From NCBI GenBank assembly GCA_000435615.1, contig FR881918.1, positions 1-14,610 of the forward strand: 14,610 nucleotides of DNA, in the 5' to 3' direction. Below are positions 1-5,634 of this stretch, piece after piece. Source of the stretch: Firmicutes bacterium CAG:238. Lineage in GTDB: Bacteria > Bacillota > Clostridia > Peptostreptococcales > Anaerovoracaceae. A model generated the notes under the pieces. The model saw only the letters and a list, made by a program, of their open reading frames with translations, was not told the origin of the DNA and did no database searches. Each line of letters begins with the position of its first letter. Positions within the stretch are counted from its first letter, which is position 1. Made by a program: the position numbers and the translations under genes.

Positions 1-652
1 CGCTGCATATTCCGGACGGGAACAATCTGGTTTCTGCCATTTCGATCCCGCAGGCTTTGGCGCAGAGCGCATACTCGTACTCCTGCAAACCAATCGCATC
101 ATCATCTTCTTTCGACGGAAACTTGATCAGCCATGGCTGTCCGTTAACCTCTGTCAAAATTTTAGGTCTGGCACCACCGGAAGAACCTCCAAGCCGGAAC
201 AACTCATCTAAGCTGTCCGTTTGGTTTGTCGCAAGCAAGCGGCTGCATTCGCGTGCAATATCATCAAAATCGCCTATCTGCGTTCCCTCCGCAAGGTCGA
301 ATTCCGGCACATATTGCAGTGCGCCCATGCCCAAGCTTCCGACGATCGCAAGCCGATCCAGGCTTTCCGTTTCGATGGGATTGATATTGTGCTTCAGCAA
401 CTGTCGATCTACCAGGAGTCTGCCCCATCCGTCCGGCAGGCTGTCCGCAAAAACGCCAAAAATGCCGTCGAAAGGCAAAATCTGTGGCACGAAAACTTTC
501 TTTCCCAAAGGCAGCGAAAACGGACTGATAGAAAATCCGTCTGCAATCCATTCTTCACTATACTGAAAAGCAGCGAGATGTTTCCGGTATAATGCCATTG
601 TTCCGACGGTTCGTCCCTCATAAAGAACCTGTAACTGTTTAATCTTGTCCAT
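1..652 (-). CDS. hipA: HipA-type serine/threonine kinase toxin, N-terminal 217 residues (runs off left edge)
   Basis: The frame is open from an ATG at 652 to the window edge, giving 217 residues. Residues about 1-105 form the HipA N-subdomain, with the family signature DGIFGVFADSLPDGWGRLL. A glycine-rich stretch LGGSSGGARPKI near residue 160 matches the start of the HipA kinase core and its flexible loop, and PWLIKFPS just after it supplies the likely ATP-binding lysine. Catalytic Asp residues would lie beyond the edge. Known HipA proteins phosphorylate glutamyl-tRNA synthetase or related targets and are neutralised by HipB; that activity here is inferred from family. The start is supported by GAGGAG seven bases upstream, inside hipB. 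It overlaps hipB by 14 bp, the typical antitoxin-first order. Whether the kinase is complete cannot be seen. Confidence 0.9.
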   Translation of the reverse strand, partial: MDKIKQLQVLYEGRTVGTMALYRKHLAAFQYSEEWIADGFSISPFSLPLGKKVFVPQILPFDGIFGVFADSLPDGWGRLLVDRQLLKHNINPIETESLDRLAIVGSLGMGALQYVPEFDLAEGTQIGDFDDIARECSRLLATNQTDSLDELFRLGGSSGGARPKILTEVNGQPWLIKFPSKEDDDAIGLQEYEYALCAKACGIEMAETRLFPSGICS

Positions 653-917
653 GTATGATCTCCTCTATGGATAAAAACGGAGCATCCTCAAAAAGATGGA
701 TCAGCGCATCGTCCATGTCGAGCGCGATCGCGAGCTTGATCAAGGCGTGCAGGGAAATTTCGCCGCTGGTTTCAAAACGTTTCACGGAACCCAAACTGAC
801 GCCTGACTTTTCGCTCAAGGCTTTTTGTGAAATCTTTCTGCGCTTGCGGACGGCACGCACGTTTTGTGCGATCTGCATTTGTATTTCTTTTGGTGTTTGT
901 CTGTCTAATACTATCAT
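639..917 (-). CDS. hipB: HipB-like XRE-family antitoxin / autorepressor
   Basis: A 92-residue protein with a Cro/C1-type helix-turn-helix at about residues 15-68: IAQNVRAVRKRRKISQKAL, then EKSGVSLGSVKRFETSGEIS, with a C-terminal helix LIKLAIALDMDDALIHLF. Short XRE proteins placed directly upstream of and overlapping hipA are HipB antitoxins, which bind HipA and repress the operon through operator repeats. The ATG at 917 has no clear Shine-Dalgarno sequence, and the predicted transcription start falls at or next to it, so the mRNA may be leaderless. A second in-frame ATG at residue 14 is an alternative start and would still retain the whole HTH. Regulation by the repeats at 917-973 is inferred from position. 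Confidence 0.88.
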   Translation of the reverse strand: MIVLDRQTPKEIQMQIAQNVRAVRKRRKISQKALSEKSGVSLGSVKRFETSGEISLHALIKLAIALDMDDALIHLFEDAPFLSIEEIIHGQD

Positions 918-973
918 AGCTAATATTTTATCCTATTTTGCGTAAAATATCAAGTTTTAGCTCATATTTTATC
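917..973 (-). promoter_or_regulatory. hipBA promoter with repeated operator-like sites
   Basis: On the minus strand, TTGATA (948-953) and TAAAAT (925-930) are separated by exactly 17 bp, a good sigma-A promoter. Two 16-bp direct repeats differing at one base, GATAAAATATTAGCTA (917-932) and GATAAAATATGAGCTA (958-973), lie 41 bp apart. The first covers the -10 and the second lies upstream of the -35. An inverted partial copy, TAAAATAT on the plus strand at 943-950, sits at the -35. This is the layout expected for HipB autorepression, but binding is inferred. Confidence 0.65.
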
Positions 974-1044
974 TCAGATAATTTTCCATAAACTCATTCC
1001 GGCGATGCTCCCTCCTCTATCTTCACTTATGTGCTACACTTTTC

Positions 1045-1058
1045 GCAGTAAATACTGC
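1045..1058. repeat. Perfect 14-bp palindromic element
   Basis: GCAGTA, a two-base AA centre, then TACTGC: 6-bp arms, perfectly inverted. It lies just beyond the terminator at 1061-1091 in a stretch with no gene (974-1060). A strong AGGAGG at about 1008-1014 (minus strand) follows it but leads to no real ORF, only a six- or seven-codon frame. It may be an orphan operator of a lost gene. Confidence 0.3.
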
Positions 1059-1060
1059 AA

Positions 1061-1091
1061 CAAAAAAGATGCCCAGCTGTGCCGGCATCTT
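1061..1091 (-). terminator. Rho-independent terminator after the ATPase remnant
   Basis: On the minus strand the stem AAGATGCC/GGCATCTT (8 bp, arms 1084-1091 and 1066-1073, 10-nt loop) is followed by a run of T ending at 1062. It begins nine bases after the stop codon of the remnant at 1100-1278 and ends its transcript before the hipBA promoter. Confidence 0.85.
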
Positions 1092-1099
1092 AATTACAC

Positions 1100-1278
1100 T
1101 TATAAATTACAGACCGCATAAAGCGGCAGATTGATCATCCAGTCCTGTTCCTTATATTTTAAGGCAGATAAACGTACCGCCGCGGTTTTCCCACCTGTCT
1201 GGCACCCATAATGATCAACGGCTTTCGGGTCTCTTTTTCTTTCCACATCAAAAGTTTTTCTATCGCAAATCGGAACAT
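1100..1278 (-). pseudogene. Deletion remnant of an AAA_14/DUF4143 ATP-binding protein
   Basis: The ATG at 1278, preceded by AAAGGA, starts MFRFAIEKLLMWKEKETRK, followed by PLIIMGARQVGK, which is the N-terminus and the first part of the Walker A P-loop of AAA/DUF4143 ATPases (family recalled, normally about 400-450 residues). Immediately after the P-loop lysine the frame changes and hits a stop. In a different frame the sequence resumes as RLSALKYKEQDWMINLPLYA and ends at TAA (1100-1102); this matches the extreme C-terminus of the same family. So nearly the whole middle of the gene has been deleted, leaving about 180 bp with both ends, the promoter and the terminator. It cannot make a working ATPase. 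The exact junction, around 1175-1185, cannot be fixed without an intact homologue. Confidence 0.75.
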
Positions 1279-1329
1279 TCCATTACCGTCCTTTTTCTTC
1301 TTCATTTTCGCTTCTTCTGTCGCATCTAT

Positions 1330-1359
1330 AGTATATCACATTTTTTCCGGGCTATTCAA
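1330..1359 (-). promoter_or_regulatory. Promoter of the ATPase remnant
   Basis: On the minus strand TTGAAT (1354-1359) and TATACT (1330-1335) are 18 bp apart. The predicted start near 1323 gives an RNA of about 260 nt ending at the 1061-1091 terminator. One of the three 17-bp repeats fills the spacer. Confidence 0.55.
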
Positions 1360-1420
1360 GGTCGGTTTTTACATTTTTTCTGGTCTAATTTTAAACAAAC
1401 ATTACATTTTTTCTGTCCTA
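1338..1420. repeat. Three direct repeats at exact 33-bp spacing
   Basis: Copies begin at 1338, 1371 and 1404 with the shared core ACATTTTTTC followed by a degenerate TGGTCTA-like part (ACATTTTTTCCGGGCTA, ACATTTTTTCTGGTCTA, ACATTTTTTCTGTCCTA). The 16 bp between copies are unrelated. The copy nearest the remnant lies between its -35 and -10, so an operator array is the simplest reading. Too few and too short to be a CRISPR array. Confidence 0.6.
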
Positions 1421-1423
1421 AAG

Positions 1424-2176
1424 TCACTCCGCGCAGCTTCCCTGTGCCAGTTTCAAAAACTTCTTGTCGGACTGGATTGCGTGTGTCACAAATTTTCCAT
1501 CCCGGAACAGCGCATAGGTCGTCACCGGAGCAGGAAGATTCTGCGCCGTATCTCTGTCTGTAATATGAACCGTTTTCAGCGGAATGCCATGCTCTGCCGC
1601 GACTTCTGCCACGCGCGGCACCCAGTAATAAGTAAACGGGCACTGATCCGTATAATAGATCACAAAACCGGTCTCACTTGTCTGCGGCCGCTTCGCGCAG
1701 TCCTTAAATTTCGGCGGCTGCGCGTCCGGTGCAAACGGCAGATACAAAAGCGTAATCCCGCATTCCGATGTGTCTGCTGTCAAAAATCCTTTATAAGCAA
1801 GATACTTCGGGTCGGACAGGAACTCCCGCTTTTTCCCTTCCGCAGAAAGAATGCAAAGTCCTTTTTTACCCTGCGCTTTTGCATCACGCAAACATTCGTC
1901 GAGCAAGTCGTTGGAATACCCGTGCCCTTTCATGCTGCCCGCAATCCACAGGCAGTTTATGTAAAGGTAGCCTGCCGCCTCTATCGGCACCCACGCATAT
2001 TCTGCCGGAATATATTCGATAAAGCACTTGCCTCTTTCTTCACTTCGATAAAAGACAAGCCCCTCTTCAAACCGCTGTTTGAGCCATTCTTTTTTCGCAG
2101 CACTCTGCTTGTTTGACATCGCGCAGCAGATATGCTCTTTGTCGATATTGTCCTTTGTGATTCTAATGTAATTCAT
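1424..2176 (-). CDS. yoaP: YoaP-like GNAT N-acetyltransferase with C-terminal thioredoxin-like YoaP domain
   Basis: A 250-residue cytoplasmic protein. Residues about 1-145 form a GNAT fold, with the acetyl-CoA loop around KGHGYSNDLL (83-92) following the beta-strand LYINCLWIAG. Residues about 165-245 form the YoaP C-terminal domain, a thioredoxin-like fold with CPF at 179-181 where redox proteins have their CxxC; only the first cysteine is present. The length and two-domain architecture match Bacillus subtilis YoaP (about 250 residues). The substrate is not known for the family. The start ATG at 2176 has AAGGAAGGAG seven bases upstream. It begins 15 bp after the purine nucleoside phosphorylase stop, so the two are probably co-transcribed. 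No terminator hairpin follows it; instead the repeat array of the next gene begins within 4 bp of its stop. Confidence 0.82.
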   Translation of the reverse strand: MNYIRITKDNIDKEHICCAMSNKQSAAKKEWLKQRFEEGLVFYRSEERGKCFIEYIPAEYAWVPIEAAGYLYINCLWIAGSMKGHGYSNDLLDECLRDAKAQGKKGLCILSAEGKKREFLSDPKYLAYKGFLTADTSECGITLLYLPFAPDAQPPKFKDCAKRPQTSETGFVIYYTDQCPFTYYWVPRVAEVAAEHGIPLKTVHITDRDTAQNLPAPVTTYALFRDGKFVTHAIQSDKKFLKLAQGSCAE

Positions 2177-2191
2177 GAAAAATCTCCTTCC

Positions 2192-3013
2192 TTACATCCT
2201 CTGAATTACTGCGCCCAGCCAGCGCTGCATCGCTTCGCTTGCCTGATTTGCGATTTCAAGCACGCGGTTGTGGCTGTGCTTTACCGTCTGAATCCCGGTC
2301 GCCATATTGGTTATGCAGCTGACGGCCAACACTTCCATTCCCATGTAATTGCAGACAATCGTTTCCGGCACCGTACTCATGCCGACCGCATCGGCACCCA
2401 TGCCGGCAAAGGCACGAATCTCAGCCGCCGTTTCAAAGCAAGGTCCCATGAAGCTCATGTACACGCCTTCTTTATATGAAATTCCCATTTCATCGGCGGT
2501 TTGCTTTGCAAGATCCCGCAGCCTGATACTGTACGGCTCGGTCATATCCGGAAAGCGAGGCCCGAAGCGTTCGTCGTTTGATCCAATCAATGGATTCGTC
2601 CCCATCATATTGATAAAATCCGTAAGGATCATCAAAGTCCCCGGCTCGAAGCTGCGATTGATGCCGCCGCAGGCGTTCGTCAGCACGACCTGTTCCACTC
2701 CCAGCAGTTTGAGAACATAGAACGGATAGCAGACTTCCTTCATGGAATAGCCTTCATAGAAATGAAAGCGTCCCTCCAGCGCAAAAACTTCCTTTTCTCC
2801 CAGCTTTCCCGCAAGCAAAGCACCCTTATGTCCCTCTACCGTTGACACCGGAAAGTTTGGAATGTCACGATACGGTAATTCTTCCGTCTCTGTAAAATCC
2901 GCCGTCAGATTTCCAAGCCCGGAGCCAAGTACCACAGCGATTTTCGGTCTTTTTGTGATATGCTCCTGAATATATTCTGCGCTCTGCTGCGCTTTTTCAT
3001 AAAGATTTTCCAT
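2192..3013 (-). CDS. punA: Purine-nucleoside phosphorylase (trimeric, PNP I type)
   Basis: This 273-residue cytosolic enzyme cleaves purine nucleosides with phosphate to free base and ribose-1-phosphate in purine salvage. It shows the family motifs in order: the phosphate loop VVLGSGLG (28-34), VEGHKG with H62, the EGRFHFYEGY segment (R82, H84), NACGGINRSFEPG, GPCFETAAEIRA with the base-binding Glu at 194, GMSTVPE with the ribose-side Met, and the ITNMATG segment with base-binding N236. All key positions are present and length is normal. The ATG at 3013 is chosen because AGGAG lies eight bases upstream; a TTG six codons earlier sits within that site. No consensus promoter is evident in the 103 bp before it, so read-through from the regulator gene upstream is possible. 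yoaP follows 15 bp downstream. Confidence 0.93.
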   Translation of the reverse strand: MENLYEKAQQSAEYIQEHITKRPKIAVVLGSGLGNLTADFTETEELPYRDIPNFPVSTVEGHKGALLAGKLGEKEVFALEGRFHFYEGYSMKEVCYPFYVLKLLGVEQVVLTNACGGINRSFEPGTLMILTDFINMMGTNPLIGSNDERFGPRFPDMTEPYSIRLRDLAKQTADEMGISYKEGVYMSFMGPCFETAAEIRAFAGMGADAVGMSTVPETIVCNYMGMEVLAVSCITNMATGIQTVKHSHNRVLEIANQASEAMQRWLGAVIQRM

Positions 3014-3116
3014 GCTGTAAACTCCTCTCAAATTAAGTATTTCTCCGCTTCCTACAATCTCTTCTTTTGCGTTTCCCTTCGAAGCACTTCCTAAACATCT
3101 CCTGTCGCAGCATCCA

Positions 3117-4043
3117 TCAGGATTTTATCAAATATTTTATACCTCTTCCGTTTCCAAGCTTCGTAACATATCCTTTTTCTTCTAGTGCCACTAACAGCTT
3201 CAGGGTTTTGTTCTTTCCGAATCCGACAGCCTTTGCGATTTGAGAACTTGATTTGCCAAGGCGATTCATGCTATTGTATATCATCGCTTCGTCTTCTGAT
3301 AATTCTTCTCCCCCTGAGACAACCGGCAAAACCACCTTAATTGCGTGCGTGGAAAACTCATGTCTAGGCTTTGCTCTGCTTTCGGCATATGCCATATTCA
3401 TTCTCTGAACTCCTGTTCCAAAGCTTTCGATAATATTTAATCGGAAGAAAACCGAAGCAACAATCGGATTCCGCAGCACGGAAACCTGACCATTCAGATA
3501 TTCTTCTTGCGTAATTCCTTTTGGTAATCCTCCCGGGGAAAAAACTTCAAGACGATCTTTGAACATCGCTATACGAATATGTGAATTTACGTCCCAAGTT
3601 CTGTGTACAAGTGCATTTGCAATCGCTTCTCTAAACGCTTTTTCCGGAATGAGTTCTACGGTTTTTCGAAGAGCTCCCTCGATTTCATCATATTGATAAT
3701 ATTTACGGTAAAGTGTCACTGCCTCATCATACTGCTTCAAAATGGATTTGTGTTCAAAAATTTCTCGATCCAAAATGATATCTATGCTGTCACCAAAACG
3801 AGCACAGTCAATTCCGTAAAAACTATTTTCATCTGCCAATAATGCTCCCGCATTCTTGTATTTTCCATCGGCCCCAAGCAAACCCAGTGTCCTAAGAATG
3901 TCCGAATTGATTGCACTGACACCGAGCTGTTCTTTCAGCTTTTGTTCAAGAATTGAAAAATGAAATTCATTGCCTTTAGCGGTTAATTCGTCATAAGAAC
4001 GATTTTCACCTTCTAAAAATTCTAAAGATTGATTTTCCTTCAT
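3117..4043 (-). CDS. ATP-binding HATPase/winged-helix regulator lacking its AlbA_2 domain (in-frame deletion)
   Basis: A 308-residue protein. Residues about 135-215 carry the HATPase_c_4 core: EKAFREAIANALVHR (N143 and H147), FSPGGLPKGI, and ESFGTGVQRM. A winged helix spans about 254-308 (SSSQIAKAVGFGKNKTLKLL). Relatives of this family, from memory, begin MKENQSLEFKE and then have a roughly 110-residue AlbA_2 (Schlafen-type) domain before LEGENRS. Here MKENQSLEF joins directly to LEGENRSYDELTA, so that domain has been removed without breaking the frame. TTTAGAA-like sequences on both sides of the junction hint at a repeat-mediated deletion. The start ATG at 4043 is preceded by GGGAGG; the frame continues seven codons upstream without its own site. 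The product may still bind ATP and DNA but has lost the proposed nucleic-acid or effector domain. Function unknown. Confidence 0.72.
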   Translation of the reverse strand: MKENQSLEFLEGENRSYDELTAKGNEFHFSILEQKLKEQLGVSAINSDILRTLGLLGADGKYKNAGALLADENSFYGIDCARFGDSIDIILDREIFEHKSILKQYDEAVTLYRKYYQYDEIEGALRKTVELIPEKAFREAIANALVHRTWDVNSHIRIAMFKDRLEVFSPGGLPKGITQEEYLNGQVSVLRNPIVASVFFRLNIIESFGTGVQRMNMAYAESRAKPRHEFSTHAIKVVLPVVSGGEELSEDEAMIYNSMNRLGKSSSQIAKAVGFGKNKTLKLLVALEEKGYVTKLGNGRGIKYLIKS

Positions 4044-4078
4044 GCTGCAGGCCTCCCGTATCATTTCGATCTGTATAT

Positions 4079-4137
4079 ATTATACCAAAACAAACGCAAA
4101 AGTAAACGCATTTTTTTGCGTTTGCTTTTGCGTTTGT
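4079..4137 (-). promoter_or_regulatory. Promoter with a 48-bp palindromic operator array
   Basis: On the minus strand TATAAT at 4079-4084 is a perfect -10; a weak -35 (GTTTAC, 17 bp upstream) lies inside a large palindrome at 4090-4137. The palindrome has 21-bp arms with one mismatch, separated by six identical bases. Each arm contains two copies of CAAACGCA (or TAAACGCA) 12 bp apart, so there are four sites, two pointing each way. The array lies upstream of the predicted transcription start (about 4072), so it acts as DNA and not as part of this mRNA. The winged helix of the downstream gene is the obvious candidate binder. Confidence 0.65.
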
Positions 4138-4180
4138 GTAGTCTCGGTCGTGAATAATATTGTAAATACTTTCCTCATTT

Positions 4181-4300
4181 TTAGGACTCTGTAAACTCAA
4201 GATGTACAATCGTTTCCCTTCTCGCATTCACCAGTTCCGCTAATTCTGCCTGTTCCATGCCGGCACTTTCACGGTATTCCTTTATTTTCGTTACGAGCAC
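4181..4300 (-). pseudogene. Truncated XRE-family regulator (N-terminal 35 residues remain)
   Basis: A GTG at 4300 starts VLVTKIKEYRESAGMEQAEL, continuing AELVNARRETIVHLE, which is the first two-thirds of a small XRE helix-turn-helix of the YgzD type; these normally continue with KGKYNPSLKLA and a further 25-30 residues. Here the match stops after HLE and the frame ends in FTES and a stop. The preceding membrane-protein tail ends five bases before the GTG, the usual arrangement for this regulator and its membrane partner. Without the second half of the DNA-binding domain it is unlikely to function. Confidence 0.65.
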
Positions 4301-4304
4301 GGCC

Positions 4305-4412
4305 TTAAACCCCCTTTGCATCCATCCGGCAGAAGAGGATTGTTCTGATAATGGACATCAGCACCAGCACGCCCATCAGCATATATCCAATCACTTCTAT
4401 TGGATATTGCAT
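4305..4412 (-). pseudogene. C-terminal remnant of a small membrane protein paired with the XRE regulator
   Basis: A 35-codon frame reads MQYPIEVIGYMLMGVLVLMS, then IIRTILFCRMDAKGV: one hydrophobic segment with a short charged tail. It resembles the last transmembrane helix of the small membrane proteins that usually precede YgzD-like regulators in Clostridia (recalled). There is no ribosome binding site before the ATG and an in-frame stop two codons upstream belongs to unrelated sequence, so the N-terminal helices appear deleted. A free 35-residue membrane peptide cannot be excluded. Confidence 0.45.
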
Positions 4413-4418
4413 TTGCTG

Positions 4419-4569
4419 TTATTCCAATGTTTCACGAACAAAATGCGCCTGTATCCGGCTTTCGGTAACCAGAACGGACTCCTGATGAAAGAACGCACAC
4501 AGATCTTTTGCAATATCATTTATATCGTCTTTAAATCGTTCAGCCGATATAGATTTTTGATTCGATCAT
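4419..4569 (-). pseudogene. Disrupted small protein gene, both ends present in different frames
   Basis: An ATG at 4569 reads MIESKIYIG and then stops. Shifting frame, the same stretch continues as FKDDINDIAKDLCAFFHQES and VLVTESRIQAHFVRETLE before a stop at 4419-4421. The HQESVLVTES ending is a recognisable type for a roughly 110-residue conserved protein with a ferredoxin-like fold, but I cannot name the family with certainty. About 60-70 residues between the ends seem to be missing. There is no clear ribosome binding site. With the two neighbouring fragments it fills the interval 4138-4605, which has no intact gene. Confidence 0.5.
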
Positions 4570-4605
4570 GCTTGCTGCTCTTGGTTTCCGTGCATCTGCA
4601 CATTT

Positions 4606-5250
4606 TTATATTCGTACTTCAAGGATAGAATTGATTATCTGTCGGAAACCATAGTCGAGGAACTCCTCTTCAGTCATGCCGTTTTGCATGCAGATGAATT
4701 CCCCTTTTGTCTCGGCAAGCGCAAGAAGCGAATCAAGGCTCGCTGAAAGTACATAGACAGTCAGCAAAGGATTGACGTCTTTCCGCACCTCACCGCTTTT
4801 CTGCCCACGCAAAATAAGTGCTTCAAGAATCTCGTTTATCTCCGTCCCAAGACAAAGTATATTTTTCACGGTATCTGAAGCTGCAGTTTGCTCAATCTTC
4901 ACTGCGCCGGAACGCTTTAAGGTCTCAAGTGAGTACGGATATTCCTTTCGGTAACGCTTCTTCGCCGTGCACACCGCACGATAGGCGCAGGCAAACTCAA
5001 TATTATCATTTGCAGCACTTTCAATATCTTTCTTTAGTGACCTCAGCCCCTTTTCAATGATGTGATGCAGAATATCTTCCTTGCTCTCATAATATGCATA
5101 GAGCGTGCGCCGACTATATTCGGACGCTTTTGAAATATCATCTATCGTTGTCTGTGCGTAGCCCTTTTCTGAAAAAAGCTTTTCTGCAGCTGTCAGAATC
5201 CGCGCTCTATGCAGCGCAGCGACAGCCTCTTTTCTTGTCATTTGTCCCAT
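4606..5250 (-). CDS. TetR/AcrR-family transcriptional regulator
   Basis: A 214-residue protein. Residues about 15-65 form the TetR DNA-binding domain: AAEKLFSEKGYAQTTIDDIS, then KASEYSRRTLYAYYESKEDIL, matching the family consensus closely (helix-turn-helix followed by YxYFxxKexL). The remaining 150 residues are helical and carry no recognisable ligand motif. The start ATG at 5250 has AGGGG six bases upstream. It has its own strong promoter at 5282-5310 with repeats over the -10, typical of autorepression. TetR proteins usually control a neighbouring efflux or metabolic gene. Here the neighbours on both sides are gene remnants, so its original target may be lost or lie elsewhere. Confidence 0.9.
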   Translation of the reverse strand: MGQMTRKEAVAALHRARILTAAEKLFSEKGYAQTTIDDISKASEYSRRTLYAYYESKEDILHHIIEKGLRSLKKDIESAANDNIEFACAYRAVCTAKKRYRKEYPYSLETLKRSGAVKIEQTAASDTVKNILCLGTEINEILEALILRGQKSGEVRKDVNPLLTVYVLSASLDSLLALAETKGEFICMQNGMTEEEFLDYGFRQIINSILEVRI

Positions 5251-5270
5251 GGCAAACCCCTATTCTAAAA

Positions 5271-5310
5271 AGTATATCGTGAGTATACCATTCAATTTTA
5301 CCCTTGTCAA
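5271..5310 (-). promoter_or_regulatory. Near-consensus sigma-A promoter and operator of the TetR gene
   Basis: On the minus strand TTGACA (5305-5310), a 17-bp spacer and TATACT (5282-5287). The plus strand shows AGTATA twice, 11 bp apart (5271-5276 and 5282-5287), and at the same time an inverted pair GTATA (5272-5276)/TATAC (5284-5288). These cover the -10 and start site, the expected position for TetR self-repression. Confidence 0.7.
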
Positions 5311-5506
5311 TAAAAGAACGATAATCGATGCTTGATGTGGCCGTAACATTTGCATTCGCCATATTATTTAATCCTGAAATTGCAATTATGCCATCTGGTG
5401 TAACTTCCATATTTATAATATGTTGCCTAGTATCCGTGCTTAATACTTCATCATAATACTCTTCATATTCGTTGAAAAGTTCGCCAAAGAATAGTGTTTG
5501 TCCCCT
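5275..5506 (-). pseudogene. Fragment of an unidentified protein gene
   Basis: A frame open from about 5506 leftward reads EEKRGQTLFFGELFNEYEEY, YDEVLSTDTRQHIINMEVTP, DGIIAISGLNNMANANVTAT and SSIDYRSFIDKGKIEWYTHD. The composition is protein-like and acidic, but there is no start codon with a ribosome binding site, and the TetR promoter is embedded in its 3' end. I do not recognise the family. It may be the middle of a lost gene fused by deletion to the PPOX remnant upstream. Its right border is uncertain. Confidence 0.35.
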
Positions 5507-5514
5507 TTTTTCTT

Positions 5515-5634
5515 CGGATTTTGCATGCAGATTTCTTTCACTTCCATGTTGTTTTCAAAGACGGCCTTGCCGTCACGGCCAACGGTTGCCAGATACTGTA
5601 CCGGATTTGCAAAGTAACCGTTAGGTGATTCCAA
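5515..5634 (-). pseudogene. PPOX-fold (pyridoxamine oxidase-like) flavoprotein remnant with internal deletion
   Basis: The minus-strand frame reads NPVQYLATVGRDGKAVFENN, then MEVKEICMQNP. The first part is the beta-strand start of a pyridoxamine 5'-phosphate oxidase-like domain (normally about 130 residues). The second part matches the region that follows strand SGKAVFENN much later in the same family (recalled). The two are joined at GKA, a tripeptide present at both sites in relatives, so the deletion of about 60 residues probably occurred between two short repeats. The normal N-terminal helix and the C-terminal end are also missing. The only available start is a TTG with no ribosome binding site. 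Confidence 0.65.

Noticed and set aside
57..592. Two plus-strand frames opposite hipA
   Set aside because: The minus strand carries an uninterrupted HipA sequence with family motifs; the plus-strand products are serine- and arginine-rich shadows.
974..1014. Short minus-strand ORF (MSLWKII) after an AGGAGG site
   Set aside because: The ribosome binding site is about 13 bases from the ATG and the ORF stops after seven codons, so no gene can be supported.
1338..1420. Repeat-spacer layout resembling a mini CRISPR array
   Set aside because: Only three degenerate 17-bp units with 16-bp intervals, no cas genes, and a promoter inside the array; operator sites fit better.
1211..2116. Long plus-strand frame of 301 codons over the yoaP region
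   Set aside because: It is antisense to a gene with clear GNAT and YoaP domains and a good ribosome binding site; its own product has no recognisable domain or start signal.
4090..4137. Large palindrome as a transcription terminator or attachment site
   Set aside because: On the minus strand it sits before the -10 and its A-rich centre is not followed by a T-tract; no integrase or mobile gene is nearby.
4006..4227. 73-codon minus-strand frame across the palindromic array
   Set aside because: It runs through the promoter array and a different frame of the regulator gene; the product is unlike any protein I know and lacks a ribosome binding site.
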